Of a stretch of DNA of 64,000 bases, positions 1-7,453 are shown in pieces. The notes beneath the pieces were generated by a model. That model was given only the letters and a program-made list of their open reading frames with translations. It had not been told where the DNA came from and ran no database searches. Source of the DNA: Ectopseudomonas khazarica. GTDB taxonomy: Bacteria > Pseudomonadota > Gammaproteobacteria > Pseudomonadales > Pseudomonadaceae. Each line of letters begins with the position of its first letter. The first letter of the stretch is position 1. A program made the position numbers and the translations under genes. Location of the stretch: NCBI RefSeq assembly GCF_004521985.1, contig NZ_SBHZ01000014.1, positions 91,296 to 155,295 on the forward strand, given 5' to 3'.

Positions 1-1
1 C

Positions 2-283
2 TCGCACAACCCGGTGCTGGTGCACACCCTGCAATCGCTCACCGACCTGATGCTCAGCACCGTGTTCGCCTCGGTGAACAACCTGTATCACCGGCCGGCG
101 CAGAAGCGGCAGATCGACCGGCAGCACGCACGTCTCTACCACGCGGTGCTCGAGCGCCTGCCGGAGCAGGCCCAGCGTGCCGCACGCGACCATATCAACA
201 GCATCCGCGACAACCTGCGCGACATCGAGCAGGAGGAGCAGCGCCTGGTGCGCGCGACCATGCGCCTGGAAGGCTGGACATGA
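2..283 (+). CDS. GntR-family regulator with FCD ligand domain (C-terminal part only)
   Basis: This is the last 93 codons of a gene that begins before the window; the frame is open to the left edge. The sequence reads SHNPVLVHTLQSLTDLM, then HARLYHAVLERLPEQAQRAARDHI. This is the typical end of the FCD (FadR C-terminal) helical bundle, in which a His of the AxxAMxxHL-type helix helps bind a metal or carboxylate ligand. FCD regulators usually repress uptake or catabolism of organic acids such as lactate or glycolate. The DNA-binding half and the target genes are outside the window, so the ligand cannot be named. It is unlikely to belong to the flagellar genes that follow, which start after a 170 bp gap on the other strand. 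Confidence 0.75.
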   Translation, partial: SHNPVLVHTLQSLTDLMLSTVFASVNNLYHRPAQKRQIDRQHARLYHAVLERLPEQAQRAARDHINSIRDNLRDIEQEEQRLVRATMRLEGWT

Positions 284-454
284 GCTGCGAGCCGCCTGCT
301 TCAAGCGGCAAGTAGAAGCCAGCGCCTGGTCGCGGTTGCCGTTGGGAGGCGTTGCGCCGCAGCAGGCATTTCAGCACGGCACGCCAGGCGGCTGATCCAC
401 CCCGCAGCCGTTCGCGAGCTGCTTTCGACTTGTCGCCTGGGGCTTGTCGCCGCG

Positions 455-1288
455 CTACCTGAAGGTGCTGGTGACCACGCCTTCTTCCACCACCTGGGCC
501 TCGATCACCTTCTGGCTGCCGAGGTTGCGCACGCGGATCACCTCGCCCTCGCGGCCGTTGGCCAGGGCCTCGCCGGTGGCCGAGGCGGAGATGCCGTCCT
601 GGCTGGCGACGATGCTCACCTGCTGGCCACGACGCACCAGCAGCGGCGCGCTGAGCAGGTTCGGTGCGATCAGCTGGCCGGCGCGGATGCGCCGCTTGGC
701 GCCCTGGCCGACGACCTCGTCGACGTCGTCGTAGAAACCGCGCGACGCCTTGCCGATGTTCACTTCCTGCAACTGCAGGTGATCGCGGGTGATGGTCTGG
801 CCGCGCTCGATCACCCGTGCCGCATGCACGGTCGGCAGGAACACGCTGGCCTGAACCAGGGCAGTGAGCGTCCAGCCGGGGGTATCCGCGCAGCTCAGTT
901 GCAGACGCTGGCGTGACAGCGGTGAAGGGTCGTCGCTGCTGGCGCTCAGTTGCAACGCCTGGGTGCAGGCCGGCAAGCGTTCGGCATTGCCCAGCAGGCT
1001 GATGTCGAGGCTGTGGCGTTGCCCGTGCCAGGCCTGGCGCCTGGCCTCCTCGGCGAGCCGCTGCTGCATGTGCGCGGCGATCGCCTGATCGATCTGGACG
1101 GCCGCCTCATCCGCAGCGGCCATGGTCGCGAGTGGCCCCAGCGCGAGGAGGAAAAGCAGCGACGCGCAGGCGGAAAAAGCCTTTCCGCTTTTCCTCTCGG
1201 CGCCGCGCCGATGCGGAAAGAGGGCGACGCCAAGGCGCCCGATCGATCTTGAAAAGTCCTGATAAATCAATGTGCTGCAGCTCTTCAT
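455..1288 (-). CDS. flgA: flagellar basal body P-ring formation chaperone FlgA
   Basis: FlgA is a periplasmic chaperone that helps FlgI assemble into the P ring. The C-terminal half has the SAF-like region (ARVIERGQTITRDHLQLQEVNIGK, then a GQLIAPNLL turn) and the ending GEVIRVRNLGSQKVIEAQVV, both characteristic of FlgA. A hydrophobic segment ending in ALGPLATMAAADE about 50 residues in looks like the export signal. The stretch before it is unusually long, and no in-frame ATG, GTG or TTG lies closer to it. I chose ATG at 1288; GTG at 1300 is the alternative, and neither has a clear ribosome binding site. It is transcribed divergently from flgB, and its start overlaps the sigma-54 site of that operon. 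Confidence 0.9.
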   Translation of the reverse strand: MKSCSTLIYQDFSRSIGRLGVALFPHRRGAERKSGKAFSACASLLFLLALGPLATMAAADEAAVQIDQAIAAHMQQRLAEEARRQAWHGQRHSLDISLLGNAERLPACTQALQLSASSDDPSPLSRQRLQLSCADTPGWTLTALVQASVFLPTVHAARVIERGQTITRDHLQLQEVNIGKASRGFYDDVDEVVGQGAKRRIRAGQLIAPNLLSAPLLVRRGQQVSIVASQDGISASATGEALANGREGEVIRVRNLGSQKVIEAQVVEEGVVTSTFR

Positions 1289-1294
1289 GGGGTT

Positions 1295-1310
1295 GGGCAC
1301 GCTTTGTGCT
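1295..1310 (+). promoter_or_regulatory. sigma-54-type promoter of the flgB operon
   Basis: The site reads GGGCACGCTTTGTGCT. It has the obligatory GG (1296-1297) and GC (1308-1309) separated by exactly 10 bases, and resembles the consensus TGGCACG-N4-TTGCA. A transcript would start near 1321, about 30 bases before the flgB ATG. Sigma-54 control is normal for rod and hook genes in Pseudomonas and Vibrio and implies a FleQ- or LafK-type activator, which is not encoded in this window. Confidence 0.65.
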
Positions 1311-1351
1311 CAAGGCATCTCGGCACAACCTTGGGTTAAGGGTAGCGGTGA

Positions 1352-1705
1352 ATGAGTATACGGATTGATGACGTGGTGGGGCTGCATTCGCGGGCGATCG
1401 AGCTGCGCATGCAACGCAGCGAGATTCTCGCCGCCAACCTGGCCAACGAAGACACGCCGGGCTTCCTCGCCCGTGACATCGACTTCGCCGGTGAGATGCA
1501 GCGCCTCGACCCGCAGCAGGCCTTCGCGGCCAGCAGCGCCGACCTCAAGTACCGCGTGCCGACCCAGCCGTCGCAGGACGGCAACAGCGTCGAGCTGAGT
1601 GTGGAACAGGCCGCGTTCTCCAAGAACAGCATGGACTTCCAGACCAGCCTGACCTTTCTCAGCATGAAATTCCGCGGCCTGAAGCAGGCCATCGAGGGAC
1701 GCTGA
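1352..1705 (+). CDS. flgB: flagellar proximal rod protein FlgB
   Basis: FlgB (117 aa) is a proximal rod subunit at the base of the flagellar axial structure. The N-terminus has the rod/hook family signature (RSEILAANLANEDTPGF), and the C-terminus has the matching helix (FSKNSMDFQTSLTFLSMKFRGLKQAI) that pairs with it in the coiled-coil D0 domain. Length and order are normal. It is the first gene of the flgB-L operon, just downstream of the sigma-54 site, with flgC starting 2 bases after its stop. It is exported by the flagellar type III apparatus and has no signal peptide. Confidence 0.96.
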   Translation: MSIRIDDVVGLHSRAIELRMQRSEILAANLANEDTPGFLARDIDFAGEMQRLDPQQAFAASSADLKYRVPTQPSQDGNSVELSVEQAAFSKNSMDFQTSLTFLSMKFRGLKQAIEGR

Positions 1706-1707
1706 CC

Positions 1708-2136
1708 ATGGCTTTCGATTCCATCTACCGCATCGCCGGCTCGTCGATGAACGCGCAGACCGTGCGCCTCAACACCGTGGCCAGCAACCTGGCCAACGCC
1801 GACTCGGCGGCGGCCAGCGCCGACGACGTGTACCAGGCGCGCAAGCCGGTGTTCGCCGCCGTCTACAACAACGACCAGATGACCCGCAGCGTGGGCATGG
1901 GCGGCGCCCATGTGCAGGTGCTCGACGTGGTCACGGCCGGGCGCGAGCCGGTGCGCCGCTACGAACCGGACAACCCGCTGGCCGATGACCAGGGCTACGT
2001 GTTCTACGCCGACATCGACCAGATCGAAGAGATGACCGACATGATGTCGGCCACCCGCAGCTTCGAGACCAGTGTCGAAGTCCTCAACCGCCTGAAGAGC
2101 ATGCAGCAGGGCCTGCTCAAGCTCGGAGAATCCTGA
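1708..2136 (+). CDS. flgC: flagellar proximal rod protein FlgC
   Basis: FlgC (142 aa) is the second proximal rod subunit. It starts MAFDSIYRIAGSSMNAQTVRLNTVASNLANADS, the family signature, and ends with MMSATRSFETSVEVLNRLKSMQQGLLKLGES, the usual C-terminal helix. The internal RRYEPDNPLADDQGYVFYADID segment is also typical, although most relatives have P-x-H-P-x-AD-x-x-GYV. Its TGA overlaps the ATG of flgD (TGATG), so the two are probably translationally coupled. Confidence 0.95.
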   Translation: MAFDSIYRIAGSSMNAQTVRLNTVASNLANADSAAASADDVYQARKPVFAAVYNNDQMTRSVGMGGAHVQVLDVVTAGREPVRRYEPDNPLADDQGYVFYADIDQIEEMTDMMSATRSFETSVEVLNRLKSMQQGLLKLGES

Positions 2137-2813
2137 TGGCCGTGGTCAGCAACGACAAGCAGAACAGCACCGCCTATGGCATCGACGAGGCGGTGAAGCA
2201 GGCGGTCAACGTCAGCGACGCGGCGCAGCTGGAGAACAACTTCCTCACCCTGATGGTCGCGCAGATCCAGAACCAGGACCCGACCAAGCCGGTGGACAGC
2301 ACCGAGTTCCTCAACCAGTTCGCCGCCATGAGCCAGGTCAAGAGCCTGGAAAACATGGCCTCGCTGAGCAAGAGCAACCTGGTCCTGCTGGACAACCTGC
2401 AGACCCTCACCGCCGCGGGCCTGGTCGGCCAGGAAGTGAAGGTGGCGACCGAGCAGCTGGAGCTGGGCGAGGACGCCATCAACGGCGAGATCAACCTGGA
2501 GCATGCCGCCGGCAAGCTGACCCTGACGCTGACCGACAGCAACGGCGTGAAGAAGGACATCGACCTCGGCTCCCAGGCGCCGGGTCGCGTGCCCTTCGCG
2601 CTGGACCCGCAGGCACTCGGCCTGGCACCGGGGCGCTACCAGGTCGAGGTCAACAGCGACAGTGGCGAGTACCCCAAGGTCGAGGTGGCCGGGCGTGTCA
2701 CCCAGGTGCGCGTCAGCGCCGAAGGCCCGGTACTGGACGTCATTGGCGTCGGCTCCGTGCCCTTCTACAACATCACCGAATTCGGCCAGACGCAGACCGC
2801 CGGTCTGCTCTGA
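2136..2813 (+). CDS. flgD: flagellar hook assembly scaffold protein FlgD
   Basis: FlgD (225 aa) is the hook cap that guides FlgE polymerisation and is shed later. The N-terminal third carries the conserved segment LENNFLTLMVAQIQNQDPTKPVDSTEFLNQFA, the FlgD hallmark. The rest is the tudor/FnIII-like part (DSNGVKKDIDLG, then GRYQVEVNSDSGEYPKVEVAGRV). Length is normal. It overlaps flgC by one base and is followed by flgE after 36 bases. Confidence 0.95.
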   Translation: MAVVSNDKQNSTAYGIDEAVKQAVNVSDAAQLENNFLTLMVAQIQNQDPTKPVDSTEFLNQFAAMSQVKSLENMASLSKSNLVLLDNLQTLTAAGLVGQEVKVATEQLELGEDAINGEINLEHAAGKLTLTLTDSNGVKKDIDLGSQAPGRVPFALDPQALGLAPGRYQVEVNSDSGEYPKVEVAGRVTQVRVSAEGPVLDVIGVGSVPFYNITEFGQTQTAGLL

Positions 2814-2849
2814 TCCCTCTCATCCGCTTCCTTCAAGGGTCCTGTCGCC

Positions 2850-4037
2850 ATGAGTTTCAACATCGCCATGACCGGCCTCAGCGCCGTCAACGAACAGCTC
2901 AACACCATCAGCCACAACATCGCCAACGCCGGCACCACCGGCTTCAAATCGTCGCGCACCGAGTTCGGCAGCATCTACGCCGACAGCCAGGCGATGGGCG
3001 TGGAAGTGCTGGCCACCACGCAGAGCATCAGCCAGGGCGGTTCCCTGGTGACCACCGGGCGCAGCCTGGACCTGGCCATCTCCGGCGGCGGCTTCTTCGT
3101 CACCCGCGATACCAATGGCGACCTGAGCTATACCCGCGCCGGCGTGTTCGGCGCCGACAAGAACAACTTCATCGTCAATGCCGCCGGGCAGACTCTGCAG
3201 GGCTACCCGGTGGATGCCGCCGGCAACCTGCTGGTCGGGGCCATGGGCGACCTGCAACTGCAGAACGCCAACCTGCCGGCTCGCGCCACCGACACCCTGG
3301 CGTTCGTCATGAACCTGGACTCCAACGAGGCGGTCCCGGCCACCGCGCCCTTCGACGTGGCGGACGTGAACACCTACAACTCCACCTACACCACCAAGGT
3401 GTTCGACTCCCAGGGCAAGGAACACACCCTGACCCAGTATTTCGTCAAGACCGCCGCCAATGACTGGGAGGCCTACTACTACGCCGATGGCGCCGCCGTC
3501 GGTGGCCCGCAGGCGCTGAACTTCGGCACCAACGGCACGCTCGCCGCACCGGCCGGCCCGGTCAACGTCGGCTTCCCGCTACCGGGCGTCGACCCCATGG
3601 CCATCGCCATCGACTACAGCAACTCCAGCCAGTACGGCTCCGACTTCGTCGTCACCACCAACCGCGCCAGCGGTTATGCGGCGGGCGAGCAGACCGGCCT
3701 GTCGGTGGAGAAGGACGGCATGGTCTACGCCAACTACAGCAACGGCCAGCGCATGCTGCAGGGCCAGGTGGCGCTGGCCACCTTCGCCAACACCGGCGGC
3801 CTGAAGAACATCAGCGGCACCGCCTGGGTGGAGACCGCCGAGTCCGGCGCCGCGCTGATCGGCGTGCCGGGTGTCGGCCCCTTCGGCGAACTGGCCGCCG
3901 GTTCCCTGGAGAACTCCAACGTCGACCTGACCCAGCAGCTGGTGGGCCTGATGGAGGGCCAGCGCAACTACCAGGCCAACACCAAGGTGCTGACCACCAA
4001 CAAGGAACTCACCCAAGTGCTGTTCGGCGCGATCTGA
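2850..4037 (+). CDS. flgE: flagellar hook protein FlgE
   Basis: FlgE (395 aa) forms the hook. It begins with the axial signature (MSFNIAMTGLSAVNEQLN, then SHNIANAGTTGFKSSR) and ends with the conserved NSNVDLTQQLVGLMEGQRNYQANTKVLTTNKEL helix. The middle contains the outer D1/D2 domains. Fewer than 400 residues places it among short hook proteins. That fits a lateral-type hook better than the longer polar hooks I associate with Pseudomonas, but this is an inference. Confidence 0.95.
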   Translation: MSFNIAMTGLSAVNEQLNTISHNIANAGTTGFKSSRTEFGSIYADSQAMGVEVLATTQSISQGGSLVTTGRSLDLAISGGGFFVTRDTNGDLSYTRAGVFGADKNNFIVNAAGQTLQGYPVDAAGNLLVGAMGDLQLQNANLPARATDTLAFVMNLDSNEAVPATAPFDVADVNTYNSTYTTKVFDSQGKEHTLTQYFVKTAANDWEAYYYADGAAVGGPQALNFGTNGTLAAPAGPVNVGFPLPGVDPMAIAIDYSNSSQYGSDFVVTTNRASGYAAGEQTGLSVEKDGMVYANYSNGQRMLQGQVALATFANTGGLKNISGTAWVETAESGAALIGVPGVGPFGELAAGSLENSNVDLTQQLVGLMEGQRNYQANTKVLTTNKELTQVLFGAI

Positions 4038-4046
4038 GGCTGACCC

Positions 4047-4778
4047 ATGGACCGTCTCGGCTACACCGCAATGACCGCCGCCAGCCGCACCATGAGCTCG
4101 CTCACGGTGCGCGCCAACAACCTGGCCAACGTCAACACCCCTGGCTTCCGCGCCGACCTCGAACAGGCCCAGGCCGTTGCCGTGGAAGGCTACGGCTATG
4201 ACAGCCGGCACCTGGCGCGGGTCAAGAACAACGGCGTCAACCTGGCGCCCGGCGAGCTGATGGCCACCGGTCGTGACCTCGACGTGGCGATCCAGGGTCG
4301 CGGCCTGTTCGCCGTCGAAGGCGACGGCGGTGCCGAGCGCTACACCCGCAACGGCGCGCTGCAGGTCGATGCCGAGCTGCGCCTGACCCTGAACGGGCGT
4401 GCCGTGCTGGGCGAGGGCGGCCCCATCGTGCTGCCCGAGTACGACAGCCTGCACATCGGTCGCGACGGCACGGTGTCGGTGATCCCGCGAGGTGATTTCG
4501 TCACCGCCGAGGTCGACCGCATCCGCGTGGTCGATGTCGACGCCGCCGACCTGAGCAAGGACGCCAGCGGCCTGCTGCTGCGCAACGACGGCCAGCCGGC
4601 CGAGGCCATGGAGGCGCCGGTGCTGGCTGCCGGGTACCTGGAGGCGAGCAACGTCGGCGCCATCGACCAGCTGGTGGCGACCATGAGCCTCAACCGCCTG
4701 TTCGAGACCCAGGTGAAGATGATGAAGGCCGCCGAGGACCTCTCCGAGGCCGGCAACCGGATGATCCGCGGCAGCTGA
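4047..4778 (+). CDS. flgF: flagellar basal body rod protein FlgF
   Basis: FlgF (243 aa) is a rod protein between the proximal rod and FlgG. The start MDRLGYTAMTAASRTMSSLTVRANNLANVNTPGFR and the end SNVGAIDQLVATMSLNRLFETQVKMMKAAEDLSEAGNRMI are the paired family signatures. It follows flgE by 9 bases. An unusually long gap of 114 bases containing a repeat separates it from flgG. Confidence 0.94.
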   Translation: MDRLGYTAMTAASRTMSSLTVRANNLANVNTPGFRADLEQAQAVAVEGYGYDSRHLARVKNNGVNLAPGELMATGRDLDVAIQGRGLFAVEGDGGAERYTRNGALQVDAELRLTLNGRAVLGEGGPIVLPEYDSLHIGRDGTVSVIPRGDFVTAEVDRIRVVDVDAADLSKDASGLLLRNDGQPAEAMEAPVLAAGYLEASNVGAIDQLVATMSLNRLFETQVKMMKAAEDLSEAGNRMIRGS

Positions 4779-4828
4779 TGAGGCTGCCTCCCCTCTCCCT
4801 TGAGCGGCAGAGGTCGGCAACGACACAG

Positions 4829-4878
4829 GTAGCCCGGATGCGATCCGGGAGTACGTCCCCGGAGCGCATCCGGGCTAC
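4829..4878 (+). repeat. REP-type inverted-repeat element inside the flg operon
   Basis: Two oppositely oriented copies of GTAGCCCGGATGCGATCCGGG-like sequence form a 50-base imperfect palindrome; the right arm is CGCATCCGGGCTAC. The same 50-base layout recurs at 59834-59883. It lies in the flgF-flgG gap, ending 14 bases before the flgG ATG. The preceding stretch (4788-4815) also carries a CCCTCTCCC-type sequence similar to one near 45215. Such elements are widespread in pseudomonads and can form mRNA hairpins. Confidence 0.8.
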
Positions 4879-4892
4879 AGAGGAGACACGAC

Positions 4893-5678
4893 ATGAGTTC
4901 CGCACTTTGGGTCAGCAAGACCGGCCTGGCCGCCCAGGACAAGGCCATGAGCGCCGTGGCCAACAACCTGGCCAACGTCAACACCAACGGTTTCAAGAGC
5001 GACCGCGTGGTGTTCGAGGACCTGTTCTACGCCATCGAACTGCAGCCGGGTGCGCAGGCCGATGAGGTCAACACCGTACCCTCCGGCATCCAGCTCGGCA
5101 GCGGCGTGCGCGTGGCTGGCACGCAGAAGGTGTTCACCGAGGGCAGCATCCAGACCACCGGCCAGCCCATGGACCTGGCGATCATCGGCGCGGGCTTCTT
5201 CCAGGTGGAAGCGCCCAACGGCGACATCTACTACACCGAGAACGGCCAGATGCAGCTCAATGCCGAAGGCATGATCGTCAACTCCCAGGGCCTGCCGCTG
5301 ACGCCGAACATCGAGGTGCCAGCCGGCAGCAGCCGCTTCACCGTGGGCAGCGACGGCATCGTCACCGCCGTGCTGGCCGGCGACACCCTGCCGTCCGAGC
5401 TGGGCCAGATCACCCTGGTCAACTTCACCAATCCGGGCGGCCTGGAAGCCCTTGGCGGCAACCTCTACCGCGAGACCGTGGCCAGCGGCGAGCCGGTGGA
5501 AGGCGTGCCGGGCGAGGAAGGCCTGGGCAACCTCAAGCAGGGCGTGCTGGAAGGCTCCAACGTGCAGGTGGTCGAGGCCATGGTCAACATGATCTCCATC
5601 CAGCGCGCCTACGAGGCCAACGCCAAGGTGCTCGACGCCGCCTCCGGCATGCAGCAGTTCCTCAACCAGACTGTGTGA
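4893..5678 (+). CDS. flgG: flagellar distal rod protein FlgG
   Basis: FlgG (261 aa) builds the distal rod that crosses the peptidoglycan and outer membrane. Signatures are SALWVSKTGLAAQDKAMSAVANNLANVNTNGFKSDR at the start and VLEGSNVQVVEAMVNMISIQRAYEANAKVLDAASGMQQFL at the end. The insertion after the N-terminal helix (FEDLFYAIELQPGAQADEVNTVPSGIQLGSGVR) is the region that distinguishes distal-rod FlgG from hook FlgE. A GAGGAGA ribosome binding site precedes the ATG, immediately after the REP element. The length is normal. Confidence 0.95.
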   Translation: MSSALWVSKTGLAAQDKAMSAVANNLANVNTNGFKSDRVVFEDLFYAIELQPGAQADEVNTVPSGIQLGSGVRVAGTQKVFTEGSIQTTGQPMDLAIIGAGFFQVEAPNGDIYYTENGQMQLNAEGMIVNSQGLPLTPNIEVPAGSSRFTVGSDGIVTAVLAGDTLPSELGQITLVNFTNPGGLEALGGNLYRETVASGEPVEGVPGEEGLGNLKQGVLEGSNVQVVEAMVNMISIQRAYEANAKVLDAASGMQQFLNQTV

Positions 5679-5683
5679 TCGCC

Positions 5684-6346
5684 ATGATGCGCTTGCTTTC
5701 GCTGGTTCTGCTGTCGCTGCTCGGCGGCTGCGCCAGCTTCAACGAGATGCTCCCCGACGAAGACTCCAGCCAGTACCAGCCACTGGCGATGGACTACAGC
5801 CAGCCGCCGACCACCAGCGGCGGGCTGTTTCGCAGCGGCTACAGCGGCTCGCTGACCGGCGACAAGCGCGCGGTGCGGGTCGGCGACATTCTCACCGTGG
5901 TGCTCGACGAGTCCACCCAGTCGAGCAAGAGCGCCGGCACCAGCTTCGGCAAGAACTCCAGCGCGGCCATCGGCGTACCCACCGTGCTCGGCAAGACCTA
6001 CGACCGCCTGGAAAGCTCCGCCGAGGCCAAGCGCGACTTCGAGGGCTCGGCCAAGAGCTCGCAGCAGAACACCCTGCGCGGCTCCATCGCGGTGACGGTG
6101 CATCAGGTGCTGCCCAACGGCACCCTGCTGATCAAGGGCGAGAAGGCCCTGCGCCTGAACCAGGGCGACGAGTACATCCGTCTGGTCGGCCTGGTGCGCA
6201 CCGACGACATCAACCGCGCCAATCAGGTGTCGTCGCAGAACGTGGCCAACGCCCGCATCTCCTACGCCGGCCGTGGCGTGCTCAACGACAGCAACTCGGC
6301 CGGCTGGCTGACGCGCTTCTTCACCCACCCGCTGTTCCCCCTCTGA
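5684..6346 (+). CDS. flgH: flagellar L-ring lipoprotein FlgH
   Basis: FlgH (220 aa) is the outer-membrane L-ring subunit. It has a lipoprotein signal peptide with lipobox LLGGC (lipidated Cys about residue 15). The family motif AVRVGDILTVVLDESTQSSKSA follows, then GSIAVTVHQVLPNGTLLIKGEKALRLNQGDEYIRLVGLVR, which is strongly diagnostic. GTG at 5675 and ATG at 5684 or 5687 are possible starts; the ATG pair gives a normal-length signal peptide. It sits directly after flgG, whose stop overlaps the GTG. Confidence 0.95.
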   Translation: MMRLLSLVLLSLLGGCASFNEMLPDEDSSQYQPLAMDYSQPPTTSGGLFRSGYSGSLTGDKRAVRVGDILTVVLDESTQSSKSAGTSFGKNSSAAIGVPTVLGKTYDRLESSAEAKRDFEGSAKSSQQNTLRGSIAVTVHQVLPNGTLLIKGEKALRLNQGDEYIRLVGLVRTDDINRANQVSSQNVANARISYAGRGVLNDSNSAGWLTRFFTHPLFPL

Positions 6347-6355
6347 GGCCCGGTC

Positions 6356-7450
6356 ATGCTCTATCGCATCTGCGTCGCCCTGCTCCTGACCTGGCCGCTG
6401 TCGACCCGCGCCGTACCGCTGATGGACCTGGTGGACATCGAGGGTATCCGGGGCAACCAACTGATCGGCTACGGCCTGGTGGTCGGCCTCGACGGCACCG
6501 GTGACAAGAACCAGGTCAAGTTCACCAGCCAGTCGGTGACCAACATGATCAAGCAGTTCGGCATCAACCTGCCGCCGAACGTCGACCCGAAGCTGAAGAA
6601 CGTCGCCGCCGTCACCGTCACGGCGGAGATACCGCCGTCCTACAGTCCGGGGCAGAGCGTCGACGTCACCGTCGCCTCGCTGGGCGACGCCAAGAGCCTG
6701 CGTGGCGGCCAGTTGCTGATGACCCCGCTGCATGGCGTCGACGGCGAGATCTACGCCCTGGCCCAGGGCGCCATCGTCGTCGGCGGCCTCAACGCCACCG
6801 GACAGAGCGGTTCCAGCGTGGCGATCAACTCGGCCAACAGCGGCCGGGTGCCCAATGGCGCGACGGTCGAACGCCTCATTCCCAGCGATTTCAGCACCCG
6901 TGAAGAGGTCATGCTGAACCTGCGCCAGCCCAGCTTCCAGACCGCCGCCAAGGTGGTCGAGGCGGTCAACGGGCGCTTCGGCAGCGGCACCGCCAGTGCG
7001 CTGGACTCCACCAAGATCTCCATTCGCGCGCCAGTCACCAGCACCCAGCGCATCGGCTTCATGGCCATGCTCGAAGGCCTGGAGGTCGAGGAGGGGCGCG
7101 AGCGGCCGAAGGTGGTGTTCAACAGTCGTACCGGCACCGTGGTGGTGGGCCAGGGCGTGCGGGTCAAGGCGGCGGCGGTGGCCCACGGCACCCTCACCGT
7201 GACCATCAGCGAGAACCCTCAGGTTAGCCAGCCGAATGCCTTCTCCGGCGGTCAGACCGCCGTGGTGCCGCGCTCCGACGTGGCCGTCAGCCAGGACAAG
7301 AATGCCATGTTCAAGTGGCCGGAAGGCGCCAGCCTGGACAGCATCATCAACACCGTGAACAGCCTCGGCGCCACCCCGGACGACGTCATGAGCATCCTCC
7401 AGGCGCTGGAGCAGGCCGGTGCCCTCAATGCCGAACTGATCGTGATCTGA
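6356..7450 (+). CDS. flgI: flagellar P-ring protein FlgI
   Basis: FlgI (364 aa) forms the periplasmic P ring around the rod. A Sec signal peptide spans residues 1-19 (LLLTWPLSTRA). The mature part starts with the conserved LMDLVDIEGIRGNQLIGYGLVVGLDGTGDK and later has GGQLLMTPLHGVDGEIYALAQGAIVVGG. It ends with the usual GATPDDVMSILQALEQAGALNAELIVI. All segments expected of FlgI are present and the length is typical. The FlgA chaperone that serves it is encoded at the other end of the cluster. Confidence 0.96.
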   Translation: MLYRICVALLLTWPLSTRAVPLMDLVDIEGIRGNQLIGYGLVVGLDGTGDKNQVKFTSQSVTNMIKQFGINLPPNVDPKLKNVAAVTVTAEIPPSYSPGQSVDVTVASLGDAKSLRGGQLLMTPLHGVDGEIYALAQGAIVVGGLNATGQSGSSVAINSANSGRVPNGATVERLIPSDFSTREEVMLNLRQPSFQTAAKVVEAVNGRFGSGTASALDSTKISIRAPVTSTQRIGFMAMLEGLEVEEGRERPKVVFNSRTGTVVVGQGVRVKAAAVAHGTLTVTISENPQVSQPNAFSGGQTAVVPRSDVAVSQDKNAMFKWPEGASLDSIINTVNSLGATPDDVMSILQALEQAGALNAELIVI

Positions 7451-7453
7451 ACC

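Noticed and set aside
284..454. Possible gene between the GntR fragment and flgA
   Set aside because: The short frames lack ribosome binding sites and family features. The sequence looks like a degenerate intergenic repeat (CAAGCGGCAAG and CTTGTCGCC).
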